A stretch of DNA of 64,000 nt from Nepenthes gracilis (Eukaryota; Streptophyta; Magnoliopsida; Caryophyllales; Nepenthaceae): NCBI GenBank assembly GCA_033239525.1, contig BSYO01000010.1, positions 14,290,042 to 14,354,041 on the forward strand, in the 5' to 3' direction. How positions within the stretch are numbered: position 1 is the first letter of the stretch; the number at the start of each line of letters is the position of its first letter. The notes under the pieces were generated by a model. The model worked only from the letters and a program-made list of their open reading frames with translations. It was not told the origin of the DNA and did no database searches. The translations under genes and the position numbers were made by a program. This document shows, in pieces, positions 37,011-49,599 of this stretch.

Positions 37011-37324
37011 TTCTCCCACTTGGTCCATATTTTACTTGATGTGATAACTACACTAATCAATTCTTAAACTTAAGAAATAAATATACGAATCATGGCGATA
37101 AGTCCTCTAATAATAAGTAATATCTTCCATGTATTACACTATATTATATTTCCTAAGTCATCCGATAAATTTACTTTATTAATAAACCCTATATTTATTC
37201 TTTGTCCAACTTAATGATATTCTCAGTTTAATTAATGTGTACACAATTTTTAAGAAATATCATAACAATAAAATAGTAATTTACAACATCATTGTCCATA
37301 CAATAAAAATTACAAAATGGAACT

Positions 37325-38460
37325 CAATTTCATTTCGATTACAAGATCCTTGAACCTTTAATGGTGGCATGCCTATTGTCAAAGGATCAGCGATCATTAA
37401 TTCAGTGCTGATATGCTCAATAACAATTTTCTTTCCTTTAATGTGCTCTTTTATGGCTAAAAACTGAATGTCGATGTGTTTACTTCGACTGCTACTTTTG
37501 TTATTTTTAGCTTGAAAACGTGAATGAATTATCGTAAAATATTTTTAATGGCATTGAGATGCAATCAACCACTTAAGCCTAGACATGAAATTCCTCATCC
37601 ATGCACCATGCTTTGTAGCCTCAAAACAAGTAAATGAACCCGACCTCATAGTGGAAGTAGTAATTAAAGTTAACTTTGCACTCCGGCCAAGATACAAACA
37701 CTCCATCGTGACAAAATATGTAACCGATGTTGATTTACGTGAATCAACGCATCCATCAAGTCCAATCGGAGTACCCCAAAACTTTCGGATTTTAGATTCA
37801 TGATATGTAAGCATATAGTCTTTGGTACTAAGATACCTCGCTGACTTTCTTGGCATTCTTTTGGTTCAATTCTTGATTACTTTGAAATCTTTCCAACATT
37901 CCAACCGCAAATGCAGGTCGGGTCTTGTGCATACCCGAGTATACATCAAATTTCAAACAACTAAGTATATGGAATGTTCTTGATCAAGCCTCCGTTCCAA
38001 ATCGCTTTTTCGGGCATTGGCTCAAATGGAGCCTATCACCCTTCACAATGGTGCTAATTTGGTGATCAATCTTTCATCCGAAATCTCTGTAAAACTTTAT
38101 TGGTATAGGTCTTTTGGGACAAACCCATAACACAATGTGGTCTGTCTTAATGTATCTTTATGCCAATGACATAAGATGCATTACCCATATCCTTCATTTT
38201 AAATTTTTCAGAGAGAAATTATTTCACCTCATACAACAACCATTTATCATTGGATGCAAGTAAAATATCATCCACATATAAGACAAGGAAACAAGTCTTA
38301 CTCCCACTGACCTTCTAGCATATACTTTGATCCAAAATATTCTCTTCAAAACTGAATGAAAAGATAATTTTATTAAATTTTAAATACCATTGACGTGATC
38401 TTGTTTCAAATTAATATATAGACTTCTTTAATTTGCATACCAATTGCTCACCATCACTAG
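37325..38460 (-). pseudogene. Copia RT and RNase H remnant
   Basis: On the minus strand the RT active site reads LYVDDILLAS (about 38253-38280) with GSKTCFLV before it and KFKMKDMGNASYVIGIK after. RNase H follows: KDYMLTY near 37820, CVDSRKSTSVTYF near 37750, FEATKHGAWMRNF near 37600. The usual C-terminal KHIDIQFLAIKEHI...IADPLT motif ends near 37345. Frames are broken between these blocks. Confidence 0.8.
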
Positions 38461-39049
38461 AGGGGAATCCTTCTGTTTGTTTCATGTAAACATCTTCCTT
38501 TAGATTACCATTTAAACATCTTCATTTAGATGCATTATACCATAATTGTGATTCATTACAACTCATGGCTTGTGAAAACGTTTCAGGATCATTTTCAGTT
38601 CCTACATTGTAGTCAGACTCTTCGAGATATATAATATAATCACTAGGGATTACTGACTTTCTTATTCTAGAAGACCTTTTTAATGTTGTATCATCATTCT
38701 CAATAGAAATATGTTGTATAACTATTTCAGATAAATTTTGAATTTCAGGTCAACTTGGAATATAATTAACATTTTGTGGAATGACATTGATTGGTTGTTT
38801 AATACCAAATTGATCTTGAGAGGTGTTGTGTTCATCAATCAACCTATCATATGAAGTGGAGGATTGAGAAATTAAATGATCAATTCTTGATCATTTTCTC
38901 CCACTCATTAAGTCATTCTCAAAAAATTTTACATTTCTTGATTCCACAATCCTAATGGTGTGAGATGGACAGTAAAATCTATATCCTTTAGACCATTCAA
39001 CATATCCAATAAAATACTCACTAATAGTCCTTGGATCCAACTTCTTCTT

Positions 39050-39850
39050 TTGTGGGTTATAAACTCTTACTTCGGATGGGCATCCCCATACGCGTACATG
39101 TTACAAACTCAGTTTTCAACCTTTCCATAACTCAAAAGGAGTTTTTAGAACAGCTTTTGTTAGGACCCGGTTTAATATGTACACCGCCATTTTAAGAGCT
39201 TCACTCCACAAAGATTTTAAAAATTCGGAGTTACTAAACATACTCCTCACCATGTCCAATAATGTTTGGTTTCTTTTTTCTACTACACCATTTTGATCTG
39301 AAGAACTAGGTATAGTGTACTGGTCAACAATCTCATGTTCTTGAAGAAACTTTGTAAATAGACCAAGCATTTGTCCATCTTCAGTATATCTACCATAATA
39401 CTCCCCACCTCTATCTGATCTTACAATTTTGATATTTTTTTCAGATTATTTCTTTACTTTTGCTTTAAACAATTTAAAAGTATCCTAGGTTTCATATTTA
39501 TTATGAAGTAAGTAAAGATACATATATCGTGAAAAATTATCAATAAAGGTGATGAAATATTTGAGACAAAGTGAGTCTATATCAGGACTACAAATGTCAG
39601 TATATATGATCTCTAATATGTTCAAACTCCTCTTGGCATTTTTCTTAGTCTTGTTGGTCTGCTTTCTTTTAATGCAGTTCACACAAGTTTTAAAGTCAAT
39701 AAAATCTAGAGTACTAAGTATTCCATTATTTACCAATCTTTTGATTCTATCAATGGAGATATGTCCCAATCTCCTATGCCACAACATCGAAAAAACATTC
39801 ATTCATAACACATCTTTTAATTTCATTATTAGTACGCATGATTGAAAGTA
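39050..39850 (-). pseudogene. Copia integrase remnant
   Basis: The minus strand carries the pre-integrase zinc region (LWHRRLGHISIDRIKRLV, then CVNCIKRKQ). The integrase core follows: IIYTDICSP with the first Asp, [12 protein letters not shown] with the second, and [16 protein letters not shown] with the Glu. The C-terminal IYNPQKKKLDPRTIS motif lies near 39020-39060. A stop separates the core into two readable pieces. Confidence 0.8.
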
Positions 39851-40379
39851 TTGTTTTATAAATTTAAATAATAAAGACCATCGATGTGTATCATTCTAAT
39901 AATATCGGACTTATAATATAAACCAATAATAAGTTCGAAATGTAAAGGAATATCCAAAGGGCACAATTCTAGAAACAGAAATCAAATTTCTAGAAAAATT
40001 TAGAATGTAAAAGGTCTTTTTTAATGTCAAAATAAAACCACTACTCAAAATTAAGCTTCATGTGCCAATGGCCTCCACATGTGAACGTATCTTATTTTCG
40101 GAGAAGATGCATTGTTCACTGCCCACTAGTTTCCTTAGGTTTTGTAAGCCATGTAAGGAATTAGAAATATGGTTGTAGAATCAGAGTCAATCCACTATGT
40201 GTTATAGGTAACATTAACCATATTAGATTCATAGTATACAAAAGAGTATGGATTACCTTTCTTTTCAAGCTAATTGATACTGATACCTCCTTCTTACGTA
40301 TCCCTTCTTTTACGTAAGAAGCACTTGACTCTTTATATCGATTGGGAGGTACTTTACCTTTCCCTTTGATTTGGCCTCA

Positions 40380-41010
40380 AGGCTCAACCTTTCTTCCTTA
40401 GCATGTAGACGCTTTCACTTTGCTCCATCATGAGCCTTCGTTCCTCTTAAACACACACGGTCATGAGTTCATTGATTGACTATGTATCCTTATGTGTGTT
40501 ATAAGAGATTTTAAAAGGCCCATATTGTGATGGAAGCGAATTTAAAATGTAGTGCACAATGAAAGGTTCAGACATTTTCACCTCTAGATTTTTCAACTAA
40601 GTTAGAATATCCCTCATTTGCATTATGTGCTCACGCACACCCTTAACACTGGTGAGCCTAATAGATGAGAACTTCATTATTAGGGTGCTTGCAAGTGCCT
40701 TATCTGAAATCACAAATTATTCATCAATTGCCTTCAATAAATCTTGCACCTTAGTATGCTGGTCGATAGAACCACGAATACTATCAGAAATTTCTATCTT
40801 TATGAACATTAAATTGAAGCGATTAGATCGTTCCCAACGTTCATAAAGAGTTACCTCATCCGGAGTGTAAGGGTAAGAGCCGATGGTTCGTCTTTTTAGA
40901 TAGTATAATCAATATCTAGCTACCATAAATGAAGAAGAATTATCTCCTTCCACACTTTATAGTTGTCACCTTTTAGTTCGGGAATTTCACATCGTATATC
41001 GGAAAGATTT
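40380..41010 (-). pseudogene. Copia gag remnant
   Basis: On the minus strand the blocks read LKGDNYKVWKE (about 40960), YERWERSNRFNLMFIK (about 40830), KALASTLIMKFSS, GVREHIMQMRDIL, FIVHYILNSLPSQYGPFKIS and EERRLMMEQ. This is the UBN2 gag order of plant copia elements. Several in-frame stops and at least one frameshift are present. Confidence 0.75.
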
Positions 41011-41560
41011 ACATATTGAATAGCTGCATAAAAATAAATACATACTTAATATCAAAAAATGAGGCTAACAAATTACAAAATTATATTTTACCAATGTAAA
41101 ACATACATCATGAATCAATAGACAAAAAAAATTACTTATGGGCTCAATTTTAATTCCAATAGATTCATGTCCAATTTTATGATAAAATTATCAAATTATA
41201 TTCTATTTTTAATCCCTCTGGGTAAATTAAGAAAAATAATTTAACATTTCATCCTGATTAATTAATTTAATATAATAAAATTTTCTGTTGGATAAATTTT
41301 ATTATATCAAAATAATTATTCACAATTTATATCTTTATACCTCACGTGATAATAAAAAATAATTTTATTAATTAATGGTGCTGTGGCTAATCCCCAATTA
41401 ATTAAATTATTTTAATAACTAGATATTTCTATATATTATATAATTATATTCTGGATATTATATTTTATACTTTATATATAATAATATAATTATATATATA
41501 TATAAATATATACATATATATATAATATATATATACAAAATAAACATATATGGGAAATTT

Positions 41561-41657
41561 AAATGCGAAAAAGATCGTAAGGCGCTCAGCAGCACAGCGG
41601 CAGAAGCCGCTCCTTCCTGCGACGCGAGTTCGAATCTCACCTGCCGCGTCCGCATTT
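41561..41657 (+). other. tRNA-like fold in copia leader
   Basis: A terminal stem AAATGCG/CGCATTT (41561-41567 with 41651-41657) encloses an A-box-like TAAGGCGCTCAGCAG and an internal hairpin AGCGGC/GCCGCT. It also encloses a B-box-like GTTCGAATCTC (41628-41638) in a nearly paired T-arm. The 97-nt length resembles a class II (Leu/Ser) tRNA but is too long, and no clear anticodon arm is seen. It may be a tRNA relic, a SINE head, or chance. Confidence 0.3.
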
Positions 41658-41778
41658 TATTTTCCCATTTTGCTACAGTAACGGGCCAGAACAGTAATGG
41701 GCCGTGTTCGCAACTTCTGGGTGGCGACCGAAATCAGCCCAACATACCGATAATTAATTTTTTTAATCAAAACTGTAG

Positions 41779-41796
41779 CAAAACGACGTCGTTTTG
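41779..41796. repeat. 18-bp perfect palindrome within AACGACG cluster
   Basis: CAAAACGAC is followed by its exact reverse complement. Between 41779 and 41905 the word AAACGACG recurs four times on the + strand. The site is in the untranslated leader of the copia element. Confidence 0.9.
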
Positions 41797-42165
41797 AATA
41801 CCGAATACTTTCCAACGAAACGACGCCGCTCGTAAAACCCAAACCGAAGGCTTTAAACGACGATGTTTATTACACAAACAAAAAACGACGCTGCTGTCGT
41901 CGCCTACCTTCGCTTCTGGTTACCAAACTCGACAACGAACGACTCGATCCGAATTCTCGGACCCGATTCAAATAAAGACCATTCGAACACCATAAATGAT
42001 GAAAATTATATAGAAATTTCGGAAATTTAATTTCCCATCAATTTTCAGTGCTCGTTTGAATCGAATGTTCAAAAAAACGAAGACTTTAGGTTTTTTCGAT
42101 TTCGAAAAAAATCGAAAAACACGAGAATAACAAAGAGGCAGAGTTGAAGCCTTTTCGATACTAAA

Positions 42166-42632
42166 TGTAAGACATTAATGTATAAAAACAACCACTAAAA
42201 GCTAATATATAATCGCTTTTATACATCCTACCATTTGACGTCCTCGTTTTGAACTTTGATTCGACAGTTCCGTGCTTCAACACTCCTTCACTCCTTTAGA
42301 TTGTGTAATGTTTGAGCTGGGTGCCGCGGACAAAACCAAGACTCAATTTATAAAGGAAACCATCACTCATTTTCAATCGAGCGTTGTACTAAACCGCCAA
42401 AATTGATTAATTGTCTTAATAGGAGAGTTATCATCACTTAATGGATCACTAATATTTCAGCAATTAATTGAGTTAAACGGTAAATAGTTACAAATCGATC
42501 GAGGAAGACGAAAAGGACAAAACCCTCTGTCGGCTCGAAATCGGCTCAAACAAGCTGTTCATGCTCAAATTACCACGGCTGGGTGGTTGGATTAGCTTCA
42601 GGGCCACCAAGACTTATTTGGCCAAGCCCATA
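42166..42632 (-). repeat. 5' LTR of copia element
   Basis: It runs from TGTAAGACATTAATG to AAGCCCATA on the + strand. The sequence inside it on the minus strand (TTAGTATCGAAAAGGCTTC) is a degraded Met-tRNA-type primer site. Confidence 0.85.
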
Positions 42633-42717
42633 AAATTTGCATTAATCAACAAGGGTTCATATTTGGTGAAGTACGAATGGTAATAAATATACTTTCCGAG
42701 TATATATATATATATAT

Positions 42718-43785
42718 TGATGGGTATATCAAAGATAGGCTGGCCCAAAAAAGTCAACGGAAGCCCAAGAATGACGGTCAACTCTCTAACGGTCCAATTG
42801 GAGAATAGGTCCAGAAGTTGAAAAGTTCAAGACGGTCAACATTGGCATTGATCGGCCCAGACGCCAACATTGCATTGATTGTCCGGACGGCCATCTGCTG
42901 CGCATTTCGGTCAACTCAAACATTGACCGTCCGTGTTCTGCGCGTTGGGCCCAAAGACGCCCTTCTACAGTAACGGGCGTAGTCCGTTTAGGTCCACGAT
43001 TCATCAAAAGGCCAACAACGACTTTCCGGGGATTTTTCCACGATCCCACTGGTACCCAAAATGGACATTGATAAAATTGGCGCGCTTCATACAAAGAAGG
43101 CACCAGATTTTTCCAATTCCTTGCCAACCTGAACTCTCCAACGGTAACATGCACAGAAGGAAGGCAACCGGTTTGGAAAGTTGTTGACCGCTTCATAAGG
43201 AAACTATCTTTCACAACTTGGCAACTAGCGCCTGCTACAAAAGGCAGGCCAGCCAAGGATCACAGAGGGATCTCTCCTTCCAAAGAGGGAAGATCGTCCT
43301 CTCCACCATTAATAAGCCATTGAATCACCATTCAACGTACGCTTTTGATTCGTTACGCATACGCTTTCTGTAATGCAAACAAGTGCTTTCAGTGAACTAC
43401 TTTCTCTGTGATCAAAACTCTCAGAATTGCCAACGTTCTCTACTACGCAAACACATTCACCAGCAACCCTAAGGCAAACAAGCGCACATTTCACGGCCAC
43501 TTACTGCCTCCCACCTTCCAGATTCAAGAAGGTTTACTTGTCCCTCTTACGTCGGGAAAAAACACTCTCTGTGTCTCTCTCTTTCTCTCAATTTCAGTTT
43601 CATTCTTTCGAAGACTGTTTGACTGACTTGAGCGTCGGAGAATTTTCGGTGGGATAACTTTTCGCCGACACACTGACCTCCTCATCTGTTTAGTGGTGTG
43701 TAGGATCCAACTCAGGGAACAGAGACGAAACCACATCCAGATGATCGTCCGAATCTGTTCGAAATTCGGATCCAGTGACGCATCA
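42718..43785 (+). mobile_element. Probable solo LTR of Ogre/Tat-type gypsy element
   Basis: The 1,068-bp block starts TGATGGGTAT and ends GACGCATCA, with TATAT on each side. It is more GC-rich than its flanks. The U5 part contains GACTTGAGCGTCGGAG, a phrase typical of Tat/Ogre LTRs (family knowledge). No PBS, gag or pol is attached and no second LTR was found, so LTR recombination is the likely origin. Both flanks are (TA)n, which weakens the duplication evidence. Confidence 0.65.
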
Positions 43786-43849
43786 TATATATATATATAT
43801 GTGTGTGAAATATGCCATGAAAATTTATTAAATTGGAATGTAAATTATT

Positions 43850-44660
43850 CTATAAAATGATTCTCTAACTATTTTTAAAATCTTATATGGCTAAATAAAT
43901 CTCATTTTTAACTTTCTTTTTATCCTAAACTTTGAACTCTTTTAGCTGGAAATACATTCAAAAACATACAATGTCCAACTTTAAAACTCAACTCAATCTC
44001 TAGGCATAATTATTTTGTTGGCTTTGTGCTAGTTGGAGCTAGTATCATATCAAATGGATCTTCTCCATTGTTTCTGAATAACTTTTATCCCCAAAAAGTT
44101 TTCAATCTATGATTTCTTTTCAATTAATTGGAAAATAACATTTTCTTCTAAAAATCACTCTAAAATATGCCATAGCAATGCCTGTTTGATAAATTTTATT
44201 GTGGACAAAATAGGCTAACAATAAACAGTTATTACAGCTTTTTCTTTATTTATAAAATCGAAACTCTTAACATATCATTCAAAATTTTAATTGTCCATTC
44301 TAATTATCCATTCATTTGTGGATAAAATATCGTGCTAAACTTCGTCATTATACCCATCTTTCGGTGCAAACTTTTTCAAAACTTGGATACAAACCTTGAA
44401 TTTCAGTCCGCATAATCAAAGCCAAAACTATAAGAAGTCTCACTATTTCATTGATATATACCCTTGTCATATGATCCCTAGAGAACATTATCCTAATAGC
44501 AATAAAATGCACAAATTTTGTTAATCAATCCATAATCACTGATATCACTTTATGATTTCTGATCATTCTTGGCCCATTATGAAATCCATTGTCATATACT
44601 CTTATTTTTAGCTAAAAACAAGTATAAGTTATCAAAGACCCGATGGCTTCTTATATTCAA
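43850..44660 (-). pseudogene. Gypsy (chromovirus) integrase fossil
   Basis: On the minus strand, broken frames read in order NGFHNGPRMIRNHKVISVIM, LTKFVHFIAIR, YINEIVRL, a degenerate SDRDP region, and FHPQMNG. A further block ends ILAPTSTKP. The order and spacing match chromovirus integrase cores. LTRs for this copy were not found. Confidence 0.6.
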
Positions 44661-45134
44661 TATTCATTTGTTAACATGTTATGTATCTTCTTATAAAAGT
44701 CACAATTTTCTCAACCCAAAGGTGCATTTGGCCGAACATAAGCAAGCTACATATCATGTTGACTTGGAATACTTTTGTTCTATCCCATGGTAGCACGGCA
44801 TGTTTGCATACTGATGGCCTAGATAAATTAATTAATTTATTTCATTTTTTTATTTTTTTTTCTTTGTAAGACTAGTAGTGGTAGAATTCTTTGTTTATAT
44901 TTTGTACACTTTAAATAACTTATTCCATTTAAAACTTTTGGATAATTTTATCAATTATCACTCTTTTTGATCCTTTAAAATAAAATAGTAAAGTGATACA
45001 CAAAATTTAACTAAATTCCTATGGGATAATAGTGAATAAGTAAGAGTAAAAGTATCATTTTTAGTATTTATATTTAATTACCTTTTCATTGTTAGTCTCT
45101 TAGCATGATTAAAAGGTAAGAAAATACTAAAACT

Positions 45135-46050
45135 TGAAAAAAGGACTTTTCGTCCCAAATTATACACCGAAATTTTGACTCTGTGCAACAATAGCAAAAA
45201 TAGTAAAAATTAAATATTCAATACACGTAATGAATATTTATTTTTATATGCAAATAATAATAATTAGCATACAAAACATATATAATGACAAATAATAATA
45301 AAAAGATAATTTTTTATGACGAAGGGAAAATTCGATATTCACGGTAATCGAAAAAAATTATCCTGGTTTCAACAACCAGGGAATAAATACACTATAAAAA
45401 TTAACTTACAGACTATGTGGTAACGACGCGCTAACCTAGCCAACTTACTCCCGTCTTGTGATCCCTACCAAGGAACCCCTTCGATTTGCCCAAGACAACA
45501 GAACCAAACGTCTTTCAATCTTCACATCAATCTTCCCTCTCATACTACTTGAATTGCCGAACGCCACTGGAACCCAAGGTCCATGCTACTAACGTTATCA
45601 CGAAGGTTATCAAGAAGGAGAATAAAATCGGCAAAGAGAAATGGTCAGAAAAATCATTAGAACTTGAAGCACGACGATATAATTTCGATTTTCTCAATTG
45701 TTGTAAAAATAATGAAATAAGAAAAGAATTTCTCTCAAGAGGGGTGCTCCAAAAAGTAGCAATTCAGATTAGGGTAATTGAAAATAATGAGCATATTTAT
45801 AGATGGCTTGAAAAATGCATTCAAAAATTCTGCTCGTTGTCGCGATGCTCAAGCGAGAAGAGAGCTCACGAAGAGCGCGGGGCTAGGGGATTTTGGGCTC
45901 GAGTGGATGGAGAGCACACGGCAGGCGTGGCTTTCCTAGAAGCCGAAGCAGACATATGTTGAATGCAACATTTCGACGAAACACAACCTGATACTAATAC
46001 AAGATTATATAAGGTCACGAAATATGTCAATTATAAAAATAACCCTAACA
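45135..46050 (-). repeat. 3' LTR of SIRE-like element
   Basis: 916 bp. It shares AAGGACTTTT.GTCCCAAAT, the CCGTCTTGTGATCC..ACCAAGGAA block and the end AAATA..CTAACA with the copy at 58501. A GC-rich part with CTCGAG-like words lies at about 45840-45950. Confidence 0.85.
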
Positions 46051-46464
46051 ATCTCCCTCTTTGGTAATTTTGGGACAATACTCAGAAATAAAAAATACAA
46101 GGAAAGCACGGGTTCAGATACCACTGAGATAGGATCAGTGTACATAAAAATCTATACCTAATGAGAAATAAAAATAATACAAGTAAATATGAAAATTTAC
46201 ACTAGCACTGCGATATTGATGCTGTGACTGTCGCGTCGATACTTTAACTATGTTACCTAGTCAAACATGATTAGTATAAAAAGGTATAATATAAGATAAT
46301 ATAATATGGTAAGGCAATAGCGACGAAGTAAAAGAGGAACTCCCCCTCACAAAAATAACAATATCTCTCCCTTACAAAAATAACAAGATTCAAAAATAAC
46401 AGAAATGGTCCCCCTTTTAAAAATAATTTTTTAGCTCCCCCTAACAGGGACAATCTTTTCGAAG

Positions 46465-46626
46465 AATAGAAATCTACTCCCCCTTTTTGTCACGAATGGT
46501 CAATGGGTAATGAAATTCACTCTTCTTGATCCACATTTTCTTACCAGATTTTATTATTTTGGTTAAATGTGTCACTTGATCTTTTAGAAGGTGAATATGA
46601 TTGACAAAATTTGCTATCGTTGAATT
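46465..46626 (-). other. 3' untranslated part of SIRE-like element
   Basis: On the minus strand the GACAAAAAGGGGGAGTAGATT stretch (46469-46490) resembles the G-rich segment near the 3' end of SIRE/Maximus elements. No coding capacity seen. Confidence 0.4.
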
Positions 46627-46908
46627 TTACCGAAAATTATCTTGAAAAGATGTTGTAGGACAATAGGGACGAATATGGCCAACACTGCCGCACCTACGGC
46701 AAATAGGTACAAACTTATTTGGTTTGTTCATAACTTTTTGGCTATATAGATTAGGTAATGAATTTGAGTCAAATCTTTTCTCTACATGTTGAGGCACTAA
46801 TTTAAAAATGTTAAATGTGTTTATATTCTTGCGTGTAATTTTTATGACGGGAATAATGAAAGTCTTAGGTTGCGGGTCATGTTGGGAAATTTTCTGACCA
46901 TATACCAA
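46627..46908 (-). pseudogene. SIRE-like gag C-terminus with CCHC knuckle
   Basis: A 93-codon frame contains CRRCGSVGHIRPYCP, an intact CX2CX4HX4C zinc knuckle. SIRE-type elements carry such a knuckle after gag. The same reading frame continues across the nested element's insertion site into the sequence right of 57102. It ends soon after the knuckle instead of entering a protease. Confidence 0.75.
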
Positions 46909-46929
46909 ACCCTTTTTATTTTTGACACA

Positions 46930-46934
46930 TTTTC
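46930..46934. repeat. Target site duplication TTTTC, left
   Basis: It is identical to 57098-57102 and directly abuts the chromovirus LTR start TGTGACGG. Confidence 0.9.
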
Positions 46935-49599
46935 TGTGACGGATCGGGTCATTCTCTTTAAATAACCTCCGATAAGGATAATAATAAACTAGTATCGTTA
47001 ATTAAAATTATTAATTTCTATAGAAAATCGTGGTAGTAGCCTCCGTTTATAAATCGAAATAAAATAAAATACAAACACCTATAAATCAACCTTTCACAAC
47101 AATTTACAACAATCCACAACAAAACTATAAGTCTCAATACTCAACACACTACACAGGATCTAATCTCCACCTCCACCGAGGTGGCACCGATATTATACCT
47201 CCCGAGATAATGTCATGGGGAAGGATGCCAACTAGGAACCTCGATCATAACCACAATGAGAAGGACCTGCGGAAGCATAAAAATCACAAGATATAGCGAA
47301 AACTGATCCAGCATTCATTCATGCTAAACATTATTAACCATCACCATACATGTTTTATATAGTTTACAAAAGTATGACCAAAATTTCTGTTTCATATACA
47401 AAATCAGCTAATCCTAATCCCGAGCCCTGCGTGCAACGCCTACTGCCCTGTCGCACTTCTATAAATTCTACCGTCTCGGCGGGTATCAAACGCTTCTCAT
47501 CCTAAAGATATATAGTAAGAGTGAGCTGCATGTTCCAAGAATGAAATCATATATCAATAACTACAATAATTTACAAAAAAGACAGTAATTGGGCGAGGGG
47601 AAATATATAACTTGAATAAAAGGAAGCATGCGATGAGGAGGAATATCTGGAATCATTTAGTTCGCATGTTTGTTTTAGTTACGTTCATTCATTTTCATTG
47701 CTTTCATCAATCTTTACGGACCCGAGCTAGTAGGTCGTACTAACCAACGATGTGAGAGGACGAGGAAAGGAATGTGTCTGCCACACATTCTAAGGCCGGC
47801 TACATTTTATGTCTGCAATACTTGATCATCAGTTACATTTTAGGTCTGCAGCACTTGACCATCGGTTATATTTTAGGCTAATAGTATTCGACCATCGGCT
47901 ACATTTTAGGCCTGCAGCATTCGACCATCGGCTACATTTTAGGCTCACAATATTCGGCCATCTCAATCGCCCCATATCCCACCGGGACCAGGGAAATCCT
48001 CGTTCTTTCACAGTAGCATCCTCAAGTATACCCTGAACATTACCCGCCCCCAGGAGGGGCCGGAGTGTTCCTCGGGTTCCCACCGTGATGTACATGGTAA
48101 GTTAGAGGGTATTACCCCTATGATCTGGGGTCCTAGTTTTATGATTAGTCTTAATCCTTGAAGGGGAATCTACCATTGCCATATACATTCTCAAACCGAA
48201 AAATCACATTCCCATCACATGTCTCCAACCGGGAGACCAAATTCATCACTTAACATTTTGTGGATTTCCTTCCATTTACTCGTTCAATTCCTTTCTTTCA
48301 TTTGGAGTTTAGATCTTTCAACCAATAAGTTCAACTCATAAAATAGTTTAATTATACTTACCTCCGTGGGTCAAACACCTCCTTAGAAGCCTCCGGGACG
48401 CATCCCCCTTGTCCTCGGTGCACAATTACACATTTTAGAGTTTATAATTTGACACAACACTTAGTCATAAGTTCCATCACAATTGAAGAGAGCTAAAACA
48501 TGTACACTTACCTTCCAATTTTGGATGAACATTATTAGGCCACATTTAGAGGGCTCGGACGCTGCGAACGGGTCAAATTTTGCAGAATCGATCGTCCAGT
48601 CAACACATACTTACTTTTGCGATGCGGGGATTCATATACTAGAGTCATTTCAACATTTTATGAAAGTAAAAACATGCAATTTCCTTTTTATGTCTCGGGT
48701 GAATAGTATCAGTGCCCATTTAGAGGGTTCTGACGCGCGAATGGGTCAAGATGTGTGAATCGTGATCGCGCGTGCATTTAGATATATACATTTGGGACGT
48801 GGAGATTCACATTTTGGGGTCAATTTAACAAAATGAGGTGCGAAAACGGAAACCCCCAATTTCCCGTAGGTTAGGGTTTGATGATACTCCACCGGTCGGA
48901 TCGGTGAGTAAATCGGATAATAAATTACATCATTCTTGATCTCAAGTCACGAGTATCATATTTTTCATGATTTGGGTCGGTATCGAGACAAAAATACCGG
49001 ACAATAACCAAAAAATATAAAAAGATGAAAGTTAGTGAGTATGAGAACACTTATCTTGACGCGTCTTATCACTTTTATAACTGGCTCCCGAGCAGATTCG
49101 GACTCTACGACTCGGTCTCCTCCTTTCTCTCTCTAAAACCAACTCTCTTTCTCTCTCCTCCTCTCTAAAAACCTATTGAAAATGAGAAAAGTGGAAGAAA
49201 CACGAAGCAGGTCGCGTTTCTATACTTGTCGGGGCGCTCGAGCACCGGGCGAGCGAGCAACAAGCGCAGCCTTGCTGCCGGCCTGCGCTCGAGGGTGCAA
49301 AGGCGCTTAGCGGGCGGGGGAGCTACTAATTTTACCGATCGAGCGCTGAGCGGGCGAGGGAGCTACTGGATTTTACCACTCGAGCTCCGCTCGAGCGCTC
49401 AGTAGGCACGGTCTACTGCTTGCGCCATTGCTTTTTGTGCTCAAGCGCACAACAGGCGCGGTCAGTTGGCAGCATTTCATCAATTCACAACCCGATTTTT
49501 CTTCCGATACGCATACTCAAACACTCAATAGGTCTAGTATTAATTATTATCACGTTGATTTCCTCGTATTTATTATATTTTTAGACCTAGAACCTCACA
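46935..49599 (-). repeat. 3' LTR of chromovirus
   Basis: 2,665 bp, TGTGACGG...CCTCACA on +. It carries five ~35-bp tandem units at 47797-47964. A minus-strand TATA-like site and GC-rich CTCGAGCG/CAGCGGGC repeats lie at about 49215-49470. Confidence 0.9.
47797..47964. repeat. ~35-bp tandem repeats in left chromovirus LTR (5 units)
   Basis: The core GGCTACATTTTAGGCCTGCA followed by GCATTCGACCATC repeats about five times with substitutions. The right LTR has only three units. Confidence 0.85.

Larger units (their letters stand above)
36525..42632 (-). mobile_element. Decayed Ty1/copia LTR retrotransposon
   Basis: Two related LTRs (36525-37010, 42166-42632) bound an interior whose gag, integrase, RT and RNase H remnants run right to left on the minus strand. 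An exact AAATT lies outside each end (36520-36524, 42633-42637), a classic 5-bp target duplication. A purine tract (AAGTGGGAGAAT on minus, 37011-37022) adjoins the 3' LTR. Stops and frameshifts break every domain. Confidence 0.9.

Noticed and set aside
47809..48095. Overlapping open frames on both strands with repeated peptides
   Set aside because: They are produced by the ~35-bp tandem repeats of the chromovirus LTR, a non-coding region.
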